This document shows positions 1 through 6,796 of a stretch of 26,755 bases of DNA, piece by piece (position 1 is the stretch's first letter; each line of letters begins with the position of its first letter). The DNA is taken from assembly GCA_024692105.1 (NCBI GenBank), contig JAILMZ010000052.1, positions 1 to 26,755 of the forward strand, written 5' to 3'. This DNA comes from Saccharofermentans sp. (GTDB taxonomy: Bacteria > Bacillota_A > Clostridia > Saccharofermentanales > Saccharofermentanaceae). The notes beneath the pieces are model-generated. The model was given only the letters and a program-made list of their open reading frames with translations, was not told the origin of the DNA and searched no databases. The translations under genes were made by a program, and so were the position numbers.

Positions 1-816
1 GATGGTATCGGATACTGCTCTGGGCTGCTCGTGGATCTCCTTCATCATGAAGTGCTCGAAGCCTTCCTTCTCAGCGGAAGATGCATCCCAGTCTATCTCT
101 ACGGGTGTCTTCTCGATGACATCACCGTCGAGGTTATAGAAAGTAGCCGTTCCTGATTCGAGGCATGCCATCTCGAGATCATCGATGTAGTAAACACTTC
201 TGGTGTACTTAAGGATGGCGGGCACATCGGAAGCAACGAAAGTCTCTTCCTTGCCGATGCCTACGATCATCGGGCTGTCCTTGCGGGCAACGAAGATCTT
301 GCCGGGATGATCCTTGAACATTACTGCGAGTGCATAAGAACCTCTGACACGGACCATCGTCTTTGCGAGAGCCTCGATGGGATCGTGGGTGTATTTCTTG
401 TAGTAGTAATCGATCGTCTTAATGGCGACTTCGGTATCCGTATCAGAATAGAATTTGTATCCCTTGCGGATCATCTTCTCTCTGAGCTGCTGATAGTTCT
501 CGATGATTCCGTTGTGAACGCCTACGACGTTATAATCGTCAGTGATGTGTGGATGAGCGTTGTTCTCGGAAGGTTCGCCGTGTGTTGCCCATCTTGTGTG
601 GCCGATACCGCATGTGCCCTTGATTGCCTTGCCGGCATCAGTCTTCTCGGACAGGACTTTGAGTCTTCCCTTTGCCTTGACTACGACAGGATCCTTGTCG
701 CCGTCCCTGACAGAGATACCTGCTGAATCGTAGCCTCTGTATTCGAGCTTTGCAAGTCCGTCAAGAAGGACGGGAGCTGCTTTTTTCTTACCGGTATATC
801 CGACTATTCCGCACAT
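1..816 (-). CDS. glmS: glutamine--fructose-6-phosphate aminotransferase, N-terminal part (partial, runs off the window)
   Basis: This enzyme makes glucosamine-6-phosphate from fructose-6-phosphate and glutamine, the first committed step to UDP-GlcNAc for the cell wall. The protein begins MCGIVGYTG, giving the Cys2 nucleophile of class II (Ntn) glutaminases. RGYDSAG, the GIGHTRWATHG substrate loop and HNGIIENY follow in the usual order. The 272 visible codons cover the whole glutaminase domain (about 1-225) and the linker to the first SIS domain (EIDWDASSAEKEG, then HFMMKEIHEQPRA). The isomerase half lies beyond position 1. The start is fixed by the obligatory Met-Cys and a GAGG site just upstream. 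A strong promoter sits only about 40 bases upstream, which leaves no room for a glmS ribozyme. Identification is near certain. Confidence 0.97.
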   Translation of the reverse strand, partial: MCGIVGYTGKKKAAPVLLDGLAKLEYRGYDSAGISVRDGDKDPVVVKAKGRLKVLSEKTDAGKAIKGTCGIGHTRWATHGEPSENNAHPHITDDYNVVGVHNGIIENYQQLREKMIRKGYKFYSDTDTEVAIKTIDYYYKKYTHDPIEALAKTMVRVRGSYALAVMFKDHPGKIFVARKDSPMIVGIGKEETFVASDVPAILKYTRSVYYIDDLEMACLESGTATFYNLDGDVIEKTPVEIDWDASSAEKEGFEHFMMKEIHEQPRAVSDTI

Positions 817-853
817 AACGTTGAACCTCGGTTATTTAAAAATTTAATTACGC

Positions 854-881
854 ATTATAGCAATTATATGTTCCGTGTCAA
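854..881 (-). promoter_or_regulatory. consensus sigma-A promoter of glmS
   Basis: On the minus strand a perfect TTGACA (876-881) is separated by 16 bases from a perfect TATAAT (854-859). The predicted transcript start is near 847, giving a leader of about 30 bases before the glmS start at 816. The leader holds only the GAGG ribosome site and no large structured element. Confidence 0.75.
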
Positions 882-943
882 AATACCAATAAGGCATATA
901 TGAAGCAATTATAAGGGTATCAGAGCAGGCTTTGAGGGTGCGT

Positions 944-1288
944 TTACTCCTCTTCTTCCTTGCCTTCCTTGAGGTCTTTGAGATACCCCAACACGATCTT
1001 CGCGCGGGACTTGGAAGTGGGAGACTGTCCGACTTCAACGAAACGTATCACGTCATTTTCCGGGACATCGTCTTCCAGCAGCTTCGCTAATGCTTCCTCG
1101 CCGAAGGTCGCTATTATCTTGTCTTCCAGGCTGCAGGAATTCTGGTATTCATCACAATACATGGCGACCGCCATCGCAAGTGCGCCCAGCAGATCATTAC
1201 TGTTGATCTCCCAGCTGTTCTCGGGATCGAGATAGTATGAGAATTTGTCTATCCATGTCTTATCTCTTCCGAAATCATTCCAGTCCAT
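944..1288 (-). CDS. acidic hypothetical protein, 114 aa
   Basis: I do not recognise a family. The start is well supported: AAAAGGAGG lies 6 bases before the ATG, and a TATAAT sits just upstream. The protein is soluble in appearance, with no signal peptide or membrane segment. It begins MDWNDFGRDKTWIDKF and contains a run of alternating Ala/Leu (GALAMAVAMY). A helical Lys/Glu-rich C-terminus ends in KEGKEEEE. The overall charge is strongly acidic. It lies between glmS (same strand, 127 bases downstream) and the divergent NrtR-like gene. It could be read through into glmS, but glmS has its own promoter. It may be a small cytosolic protein of a lineage-specific family; no function can be assigned. 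Confidence 0.7.
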   Translation of the reverse strand: MDWNDFGRDKTWIDKFSYYLDPENSWEINSNDLLGALAMAVAMYCDEYQNSCSLEDKIIATFGEEALAKLLEDDVPENDVIRFVEVGQSPTSKSRAKIVLGYLKDLKEGKEEEE

Positions 1289-1308
1289 GATCTGCCTCCT
1301 TTTACCAG

Positions 1309-1336
1309 ATTATAACCAGCCCTTGGCCGGGTTGGT
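1309..1336 (-). promoter_or_regulatory. candidate promoter with inverted repeat, for the 114-aa gene
   Basis: A TATAAT on the minus strand (1309-1314) lies about 20 bases before the start codon at 1288. Directly upstream is an imperfect inverted repeat, ACCAGCCC / GGGTTGGT (1315-1322 and 1329-1336, 6-base loop). It covers the region where the spacer and -35 box should lie. No good -35 box is visible, so the promoter may need an activator, or the repeat may be an operator. Confidence 0.35.
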
Positions 1337-1384
1337 ATCACAAACGGCATAAACGGGTAAAATTGAGACTTTTGGGATAAACAC

Positions 1385-1413
1385 TTGACATAGTAGTTTT
1401 TGAATACTATTAT
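1385..1413 (+). promoter_or_regulatory. promoter of the NrtR-like gene with a 21-bp palindromic operator candidate
   Basis: TTGACA (1385-1390) is followed after exactly 17 bases by TATTAT (1408-1413), a strong sigma-A promoter. Within it, ATAGTA (1390-1395) and TACTAT (1405-1410) form a perfect inverted repeat with 9 bases between the arms, 21 bp in total. The repeat fills the spacer and overlaps both promoter boxes, where a bound repressor would block RNA polymerase. NrtR-type regulators bind palindromes of about this size and are often autoregulatory, so this is the natural operator candidate for the gene that follows. Confidence 0.65.
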
Positions 1414-1449
1414 TCGAGCATAAGATTATTCACAGGGAGATGGATAGAT

Positions 1450-2145
1450 ATGGCAAAAAAAGATCTTAAAAAAGCAGAACGCGAATTCCTCGATAAGTAC
1501 AGCAGCGACGATTACGAGAAGCCGTCGGTAGCAGTCGACCTTCTTGTTTTCACTGTAGAAGACGGCAAACTTAAGGTCGTTACCGTCAGAAGACAGGAGT
1601 ACCCGTTCAAAGGACAGCTCGCACTTCCCGGCGTTTTCGTCGGCATGAAGGAGTCCGTTGATGATGCGGCAAAGCGCGGCATCAAGGAAGAGGCGGGTCT
1701 CGAGGATATTTATTTCGAGCAGCTGTATGCGTTCGGTGAGATCGACAGGGATCCCCGAATGAGAGTAATCTCGATAGCTTACATGGCACTTGTTCCGATC
1801 GAGAAGATCCACCTGAGGACCGGTCTCAGAAGCGAGAAGACGGAGCTTACCGATGTTGATGCTCTCCTTGCTTCAAAGGAAGAAGTTGCCTTTGATCATA
1901 GGAGCATAATAGAGTACGGAAGAGAGTACATCCGTTCCAAGACTGAGACAACGGATCTCGCATTCAACCTGATGCCCGAAGAGTTTACTCTTCCCGAGCT
2001 GCAGAAAGTATATGAGATACTGCTCGGCAAGAAGCTGTATAAGGCCAACTTCCGTAAGAAGGTGGCAGACATCATATCCGAGACAGATCACATGACTTCG
2101 GGTGATGCACACAGACCGAGCCGTTATTACAGGTATAAGGGCTGA
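1450..2145 (+). CDS. NrtR-like Nudix-domain transcriptional regulator
   Basis: The 231-residue protein has a Nudix domain (about 25-150) followed by a C-terminal winged-helix-like region (about 165-231, with LPELQKVYEILLGKKLYKANFRKKV). This is the architecture of the NrtR family, regulators of NAD or sugar metabolism that sense ADP-ribose-like ligands. The Nudix box (61-84, GVFVGMKESVDDAAKRGIKE then EAGL) is degenerate. The leading Gly is Val62 and the first Glu of REUxEE is Gly77, while Arg76, Glu80 and Glu81 remain. Loss of these residues fits a ligand sensor rather than an active hydrolase. The start has an AGGGAG site upstream. The stop codon overlaps the next start by one base (TGATG), so the SGNH esterase is probably co-expressed. 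The alternative is an ADP-ribose pyrophosphatase-like hydrolase, which I consider less likely. Confidence 0.85.
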   Translation: MAKKDLKKAEREFLDKYSSDDYEKPSVAVDLLVFTVEDGKLKVVTVRRQEYPFKGQLALPGVFVGMKESVDDAAKRGIKEEAGLEDIYFEQLYAFGEIDRDPRMRVISIAYMALVPIEKIHLRTGLRSEKTELTDVDALLASKEEVAFDHRSIIEYGREYIRSKTETTDLAFNLMPEEFTLPELQKVYEILLGKKLYKANFRKKVADIISETDHMTSGDAHRPSRYYRYKG

Positions 2146-2774
2146 TGAAGACAGTCGTCTGCTTCGGAGATTCCAATACATACGGATACGATCCCGCGAC
2201 CGGCGGAAGGTATGACAGTGACACAAGGTGGCCCTGCGTTCTGCAGCGTCTCTTGGGCGACGGATATTCTGTTGTCGAAGAAGGCTGCAACGGCAGGACG
2301 ACGGTCTTCAAAGATCCACATGACGACTGGAAAAACGGACTTGATTATATAAAGGGTATCGTGTGTTCGCACCGCCCCGTCGACGTGCTGGTCATCATGC
2401 TCGGAAGCAACGACATGAAGATATGTTACGGTGCTTCCTGTGAAGACATCACTGAAGGCATGAGAAAAGTCGTAAAAGCCGCCGTGGGCACTCTTATCTA
2501 TAAACAGAAATTCGCGCCTGAAGTCATCATAGTGTCTCCGCCGGAGATAACCGACGACGTGCTTACCGGACCTTTCAGCGGTTCGTTCGACAAGGCATGC
2601 TGCGAGAAGTCACGTTTTCTCGCACCTTATTATGAATCCCTTGCAAGAGAACTCGGCGTATCGTTCATGAACGCTGCCGAATATATAAGGCCCTCGGAGA
2701 TCGACGGCCTTCATCTTACCGCCGAGGCTCACAAGGGCCTTGCAGAAGCCGTAGCTTCTAAGATCCTGGAATAA
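2145..2774 (+). CDS. SGNH/GDSL-family hydrolase (lipase/esterase-like)
   Basis: This is a 209-residue serine esterase of the SGNH fold. Block I is GDSN (8-11), with Ser10 as nucleophile. Asn49 in EGCNGRTT is the likely block II residue, GSND (87-90) is block III, and Asp187 with His190 (IDGLHLT) completes the catalytic triad. No signal peptide is seen, so it acts in the cytosol, probably removing acyl or acetyl groups from a small molecule or sugar. The substrate cannot be told from sequence. It starts inside the stop codon of the NrtR-like gene and is likely translationally coupled to it. It converges on the YidC fusion gene, with only 6 bases between the two stop codons. Confidence 0.9.
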   Translation: MKTVVCFGDSNTYGYDPATGGRYDSDTRWPCVLQRLLGDGYSVVEEGCNGRTTVFKDPHDDWKNGLDYIKGIVCSHRPVDVLVIMLGSNDMKICYGASCEDITEGMRKVVKAAVGTLIYKQKFAPEVIIVSPPEITDDVLTGPFSGSFDKACCEKSRFLAPYYESLARELGVSFMNAAEYIRPSEIDGLHLTAEAHKGLAEAVASKILE

Positions 2775-2780
2775 TTTATA

Positions 2781-5411
2781 TCATCCCCAGAATACGAACT
2801 GCCATGCGGGAACGCTCTTGAGTCCGCCCGGCGCGATGTACCACGGTCCTGCGAGGAATGTGGTATCTGCTTCCTTGACGTTGAACTCGCCTGAACCCGT
2901 TATGAACATCGTTCCCGTGTAATCCTGGCTCATGATGAGAGGGTTGCCGGTGAAGGGGTTCGTGGGGTTATCGATGATTCCCTGTGTAGCGAGATAAGGC
3001 GTATCCGCATTGGTCATGAAGTCGCTCGATACGGTGAATCCGGTTGCATTAAAATCCTTTACCATGAGAACGGGAGCGAAACTCTCAGCATCGAAGTTGT
3101 AATCACTCTTGACCGTCATCGCCTTGATGTTGTCATTGAGCATGTAGTCGAACTGTCCGAGGAAGTAACCATGGTCTGCAACGATGATGATCCTGGTGTT
3201 ATCGTACAGTCCGTTCTCACGCAGATAGTCGAACCATTCGCCGAGGAGCATGTAAGCTGCCACATTGACTTCGTAGTGCTTGACCTGAGTGATGTTATCC
3301 ATCTTCATCGTTACGCCGTTAATGGTGAACTTGCTGTCCCAGTCGGTATCGTAAGCAGTGTTGTCAACGATTGAAGAAGGAACATAATCAGGCTCCTGGA
3401 GGAGCGTGGGATTATGTGTGATCTCCGTGCAGAAGATGAGCAGGTTGTTGCTGTCGTCATCAAGGATCTGCGTCATCTCCGGCATGCCCTTAAGAGCATA
3501 GTACTGTGCCTCGAAATCGACATTGTGACCATATGCCTGAGACAGTCCGTTTGTGGTCTGGATGGCTGCGTCGTAATCAATGAGGCTTAATGTGTTGTAG
3601 TTACCGTTGTCATATACTGCGAGCTGCATGAACAGCGGGCAGGCCTTGAAGTAGCTGAAGCAGCAGAGGTTGTGGAGCATGATGTTCTCGGCGCCCTCGC
3701 AGTAGCCCTCGATGCCGTCAACGAAGTTATATCCGATGTTGTATGCATCGACGTTTTCCATGTCATCGAAGACCGACAGATCAGGTATCCATGAATAGCC
3801 TGCATATGTCGGGTTTACGAAGGTGCAGTTATAACCTTCGTTCGTGAAGATCGTAGGGAGCACCTTGAGCGATTCGTCGTGCTTATCAACAAGGAGTCTG
3901 TCCTTCTGCTGGTTGATGTCGTAAGGCAGGTAGTCATAACCACCGTACAGTGCGGGTGCACCGAAATTGGTCGACGGTCCGAAAGACATCGTGTTCTCAT
4001 AGTAAGTGAAGCCGTCGAACTGCTCATAGAGCTCGGGGTTCTCCGCAAAGATGTAAGGTACCATCGGACCGACCGCACGGTCGACCATGATGACTACGAC
4101 GTTCTGACCTTCGGTTGAAAGCGTGAATTCCGGCTTGGCACTGTCGTTGAGACCTTCATCAAACTTCCATCTGAACGTATCCGTGATGGTGTAGATGTTC
4201 ATGCAGGTCATGACGATGAGCACTGCGGCTCCGACGCCTGCAATGGTTCCGGCAAGAGGCTTGAGGAACTTTACGAGAACAAAGCAGGCAGCGGTGATGA
4301 GAATGATGCCGCCGAGGTTAAGAAGGATCTGCTCAGTCTTGGGAGTGACGATGCCGTCATATACGAGAAGCGAAGACATGGTGCCGTATTCGTTGCTGAA
4401 GAGCTGGCCGGTGAATACGGCGCAGCAGGAAGCCGCGAACATGAACGATGCCATTATCTTTCTTGCTTTCGGTGCGGCAAGAAGATAGAACAGTCCGCCC
4501 CAGAGAACGAACAGTCCGATGTCCGTAATGAAAGGTACCGCAAGATATGTTGCGGGGTTGATGAGAGTAGCACGGTTAACGAATTCCTTCGGCGAGGAAT
4601 TCATTACGCAGGAAGGCAGATAGAAACCGACATATACTGCGAGGAAGACAGATGACATGAGGAATACGAGACCTGTTGCATCCTTGCTTTTTTTGGTATC
4701 TTCCGCTGCGGCTTCTTTCTTAACTTTTTTCTTTGCCATCAGTCTGATGACGATGTTCTTGCAAAGTGAGAAAACATTATTGAGAGTCCAGTAGAAAACA
4801 AGGCCTGCAGGCGAGTTGTACAGGAGTACGAGGAAGACTGCCGCAAGCGCATAGAGCTGGATCATGGACTTGAGGGGCATATCCTTGCCGTAGATGAGAC
4901 CCGAGACGATGTTAATGAGCGTCATCAGGATAGGAAGGACGTTAATGGCAACTGCACCGATAACGATAAGATGGTCCGGTGCTGAGAGGTCCGTGATGGG
5001 ACCCATGGAAGTGCCTGCGAGGAGCCTGTTCTCGGAGAGCATGTTGTATGCTGCCATGAAGAACGGGATCTGCAGGAGAAGTGATACGGAACTCTTGAGG
5101 ACATTGAGCGGGCTGTAGTCATGCTGACGGTAACATGTCTGAAGGAGCATGAAGCGCTCGTCACCTTTGAAGTTCTGTCTTATGTGCTTGATGAAAGGTG
5201 CGATCTCTTTTTCCTTGATGCGGGATTCATCCTGGATCCTGTCCGCTCTGTTATAGAGGGGGAGTACGAGGAAGTTGACCGCAAGAGAGAGCAGTATCAG
5301 GGCAACGGCCTCATTGCCGGTCACCTTGAATATCAGCGAGAACATGATCTCGAAAACGAGTTCTATCGGGTAGATGAAAAGATCGTAAAGGTATGTCCAG
5401 ATACTCAGCAT
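2781..5411 (-). CDS. YidC/Oxa1-like membrane domain fused to an extracellular alkaline-phosphatase/sulfatase-superfamily domain (paralog 1)
   Basis: The 876-residue protein has three parts. Residues about 1-230 match YidC/Oxa1: a first helix ending in VLPLYNRADRIQ, a charged cytosolic hairpin (KGDERFMLLQTCYRQHDYSPLN), LLLQIPFFMAAYNML, and SPAGLVFYWTLNNVFS. The conserved Arg of the YidC groove is Asn here. Residues about 245-430 hold further membrane helices. Residues about 435-876 resemble LtaS/EptA/sulfatase enzymes: metal-ligand Asp444 (VVIMVDRAVGP), candidate nucleophile Thr481 (STNFGAPALYGG), His666 (THNP) and Asp746-His747 (VADHG). The catalytic part should face outward and may transfer a phosphoglycerol- or phosphonate-type group to a surface polymer. 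Its start overlaps the end of the upstream TagF-like gene by 7 bases. A second copy is encoded at 6797-9385. The domain calls are firm; the reaction is inferred. Confidence 0.85.
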   Translation of the reverse strand: MLSIWTYLYDLFIYPIELVFEIMFSLIFKVTGNEAVALILLSLAVNFLVLPLYNRADRIQDESRIKEKEIAPFIKHIRQNFKGDERFMLLQTCYRQHDYSPLNVLKSSVSLLLQIPFFMAAYNMLSENRLLAGTSMGPITDLSAPDHLIVIGAVAINVLPILMTLINIVSGLIYGKDMPLKSMIQLYALAAVFLVLLYNSPAGLVFYWTLNNVFSLCKNIVIRLMAKKKVKKEAAAEDTKKSKDATGLVFLMSSVFLAVYVGFYLPSCVMNSSPKEFVNRATLINPATYLAVPFITDIGLFVLWGGLFYLLAAPKARKIMASFMFAASCCAVFTGQLFSNEYGTMSSLLVYDGIVTPKTEQILLNLGGIILITAACFVLVKFLKPLAGTIAGVGAAVLIVMTCMNIYTITDTFRWKFDEGLNDSAKPEFTLSTEGQNVVVIMVDRAVGPMVPYIFAENPELYEQFDGFTYYENTMSFGPSTNFGAPALYGGYDYLPYDINQQKDRLLVDKHDESLKVLPTIFTNEGYNCTFVNPTYAGYSWIPDLSVFDDMENVDAYNIGYNFVDGIEGYCEGAENIMLHNLCCFSYFKACPLFMQLAVYDNGNYNTLSLIDYDAAIQTTNGLSQAYGHNVDFEAQYYALKGMPEMTQILDDDSNNLLIFCTEITHNPTLLQEPDYVPSSIVDNTAYDTDWDSKFTINGVTMKMDNITQVKHYEVNVAAYMLLGEWFDYLRENGLYDNTRIIIVADHGYFLGQFDYMLNDNIKAMTVKSDYNFDAESFAPVLMVKDFNATGFTVSSDFMTNADTPYLATQGIIDNPTNPFTGNPLIMSQDYTGTMFITGSGEFNVKEADTTFLAGPWYIAPGGLKSVPAWQFVFWG

Positions 5412-6691
5412 TTCGACACCTCCGCAGCGACCTTCGCATCTTCTTTGACTTCTTCAGCTTGATCTTCCTTGCTGAGTTCGCCCAGCTTGTTTACCAGGTA
5501 GTCGGCGATGACTGATGCTGACGAACCGATGTTGCACCAGGTCTCTTCCTTTTTGATCCTTCTGGCTTCATCCAGGCTTGTGCTCGAGATGGCGTCATCG
5601 ATTATCTTCTTCAGGTCGGGGATATTATCCTTTGTCAGCTCGACGCCGATCTGGCGGGGAGTTGCAACGTTCCACGGATCTTCCTCGAATCTCCATGCGT
5701 CATACTGCGCTTTTGAGAAGCCCGTGTTCGAATAGATGAGAGGTCTGTTGAACACAAAGGCGTAGTCGAAGTTTACCGCGGAATAGTCGGAGATCATGAT
5801 GTCTGATTCAGCGAGGACCTCGAAGTTGTCGTTGTCGCGGTTCCACTGCAGTTTCTCTGAATCGGGATACTTTGCCATGAGGCTGTCGATGATGTCTTTG
5901 TCAGCCGTGAATGACTGGGGGTGAGGGCGTATAACAATGTTATATCCCGTCTTTACCAGGCTCTCGATGAGCTCTTCACCGTATCTGTTAAGAAGGCCGT
6001 ACTGACCCCATGTCGGAGCCAGGAGGACCGTGGGAACGTCATGCTGCTTGCGCTCATATGTCTGTGCTCTCTTGAGCATTGCATCCATGTAGGGGATGCC
6101 TGCCATGTAGCATTCCTTGGCGGGGAGGTTCCTCATTTTCTCGAGCGCCCTGGTCTCATCCTCCTGGAACTTGCCGGAGATGAGGATGGCATCGTAATAA
6201 TCCAGTCCGAAAAGGCGGTACATCGTAACGTCGCCTGCGCTGTGCAGGACATGGGCATACCAGTCGACATCCTTGGAACGCTTCCACTGGAAGACGTCGA
6301 GGCTCGGAGTGGTGGAGAGCACGATCCTTGCATTGAGGAGGTTCATGCGGGCAAACGCATCGTTGCCGCTTCCGATATATTCGGTCTTGATATTCTTGTA
6401 CTGCTGTTCGAGCGCCGGATCGTCGGGCGACATCGTCATATAGACGGTGCGGATGCCCTTCTTGTCGAGCTCGTCACAGATGGGACCGAAAGTGCTGAAA
6501 TAACGCTTGTGGTCGGAAAAGATGACTATCGGGATCTTGTTCTTGTCGGCCTGGATCTTCTTGCCCGCACCGACCGAATTCTTGATCTTGATGATGACTG
6601 CCCTTGCGACATAGACTGCCGCACTGATGATCCCTATAAAAACGGTGAACAGCATGCTGCCTGTTCCCGGATCGATATATAAACGCATCAT
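5405..6691 (-). CDS. TagF-like CDP-glycerol glycerophosphotransferase-family protein, membrane anchored (paralog 1)
   Basis: TagF-family enzymes transfer a polyol phosphate from a CDP-activated donor to a teichoic-acid chain at the inner membrane face. This 428-residue protein opens with MMRLYIDPGTGSMLFTVFIG and one membrane helix (about 10-35), then a soluble domain. Conserved-looking points are His150 (LHSAGD), RPHP with His257, and the donor-site region SDYSAVNFDYAFVFNRP. A frame opens at GTG 6700, but I chose ATG 6691 because GAGGTGG lies at the right distance before it. It is the first gene of the leftward operon and overlaps the YidC fusion gene by 7 bases. The close paralog at 13497 shares the N-terminal signature but has HAPRD in place of HSAGD. 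The true donor could be CMP-HEP rather than CDP-glycerol. Confidence 0.85.
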   Translation of the reverse strand: MMRLYIDPGTGSMLFTVFIGIISAAVYVARAVIIKIKNSVGAGKKIQADKNKIPIVIFSDHKRYFSTFGPICDELDKKGIRTVYMTMSPDDPALEQQYKNIKTEYIGSGNDAFARMNLLNARIVLSTTPSLDVFQWKRSKDVDWYAHVLHSAGDVTMYRLFGLDYYDAILISGKFQEDETRALEKMRNLPAKECYMAGIPYMDAMLKRAQTYERKQHDVPTVLLAPTWGQYGLLNRYGEELIESLVKTGYNIVIRPHPQSFTADKDIIDSLMAKYPDSEKLQWNRDNDNFEVLAESDIMISDYSAVNFDYAFVFNRPLIYSNTGFSKAQYDAWRFEEDPWNVATPRQIGVELTKDNIPDLKKIIDDAISSTSLDEARRIKKEETWCNIGSSASVIADYLVNKLGELSKEDQAEEVKEDAKVAAEVSKC

Positions 6692-6796
6692 TTTTACCAC
6701 CTCGCGTATCGAAGGAATTATATATTTAACTCCCGTTTAAAGCAAATTCTAATAAATAATATTTTAATTTGTTTTTAACGCGATTAAGGTATAAAA
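6692..6796. promoter_or_regulatory. AT-rich divergent promoter region between the two surface-polymer operons
   Basis: The 105 bases between the two divergent start codons are much richer in A and T than the coding DNA around them. They contain several TATATA/AATAAT-type sequences suitable as -10 boxes in both directions (for example around 6718-6728 and 6751-6765). No single pair of promoter boxes stands out. The arrangement implies shared control of the TagF/YidC operon on the left and the phosphonate operon on the right. Confidence 0.5.

Noticed and set aside
5921..6682. 253-codon plus-strand frame opposite the TagF-like gene
   Set aside because: The minus-strand frame carries RPHP and the TagF donor-site region; the plus-strand frame shows no domain.
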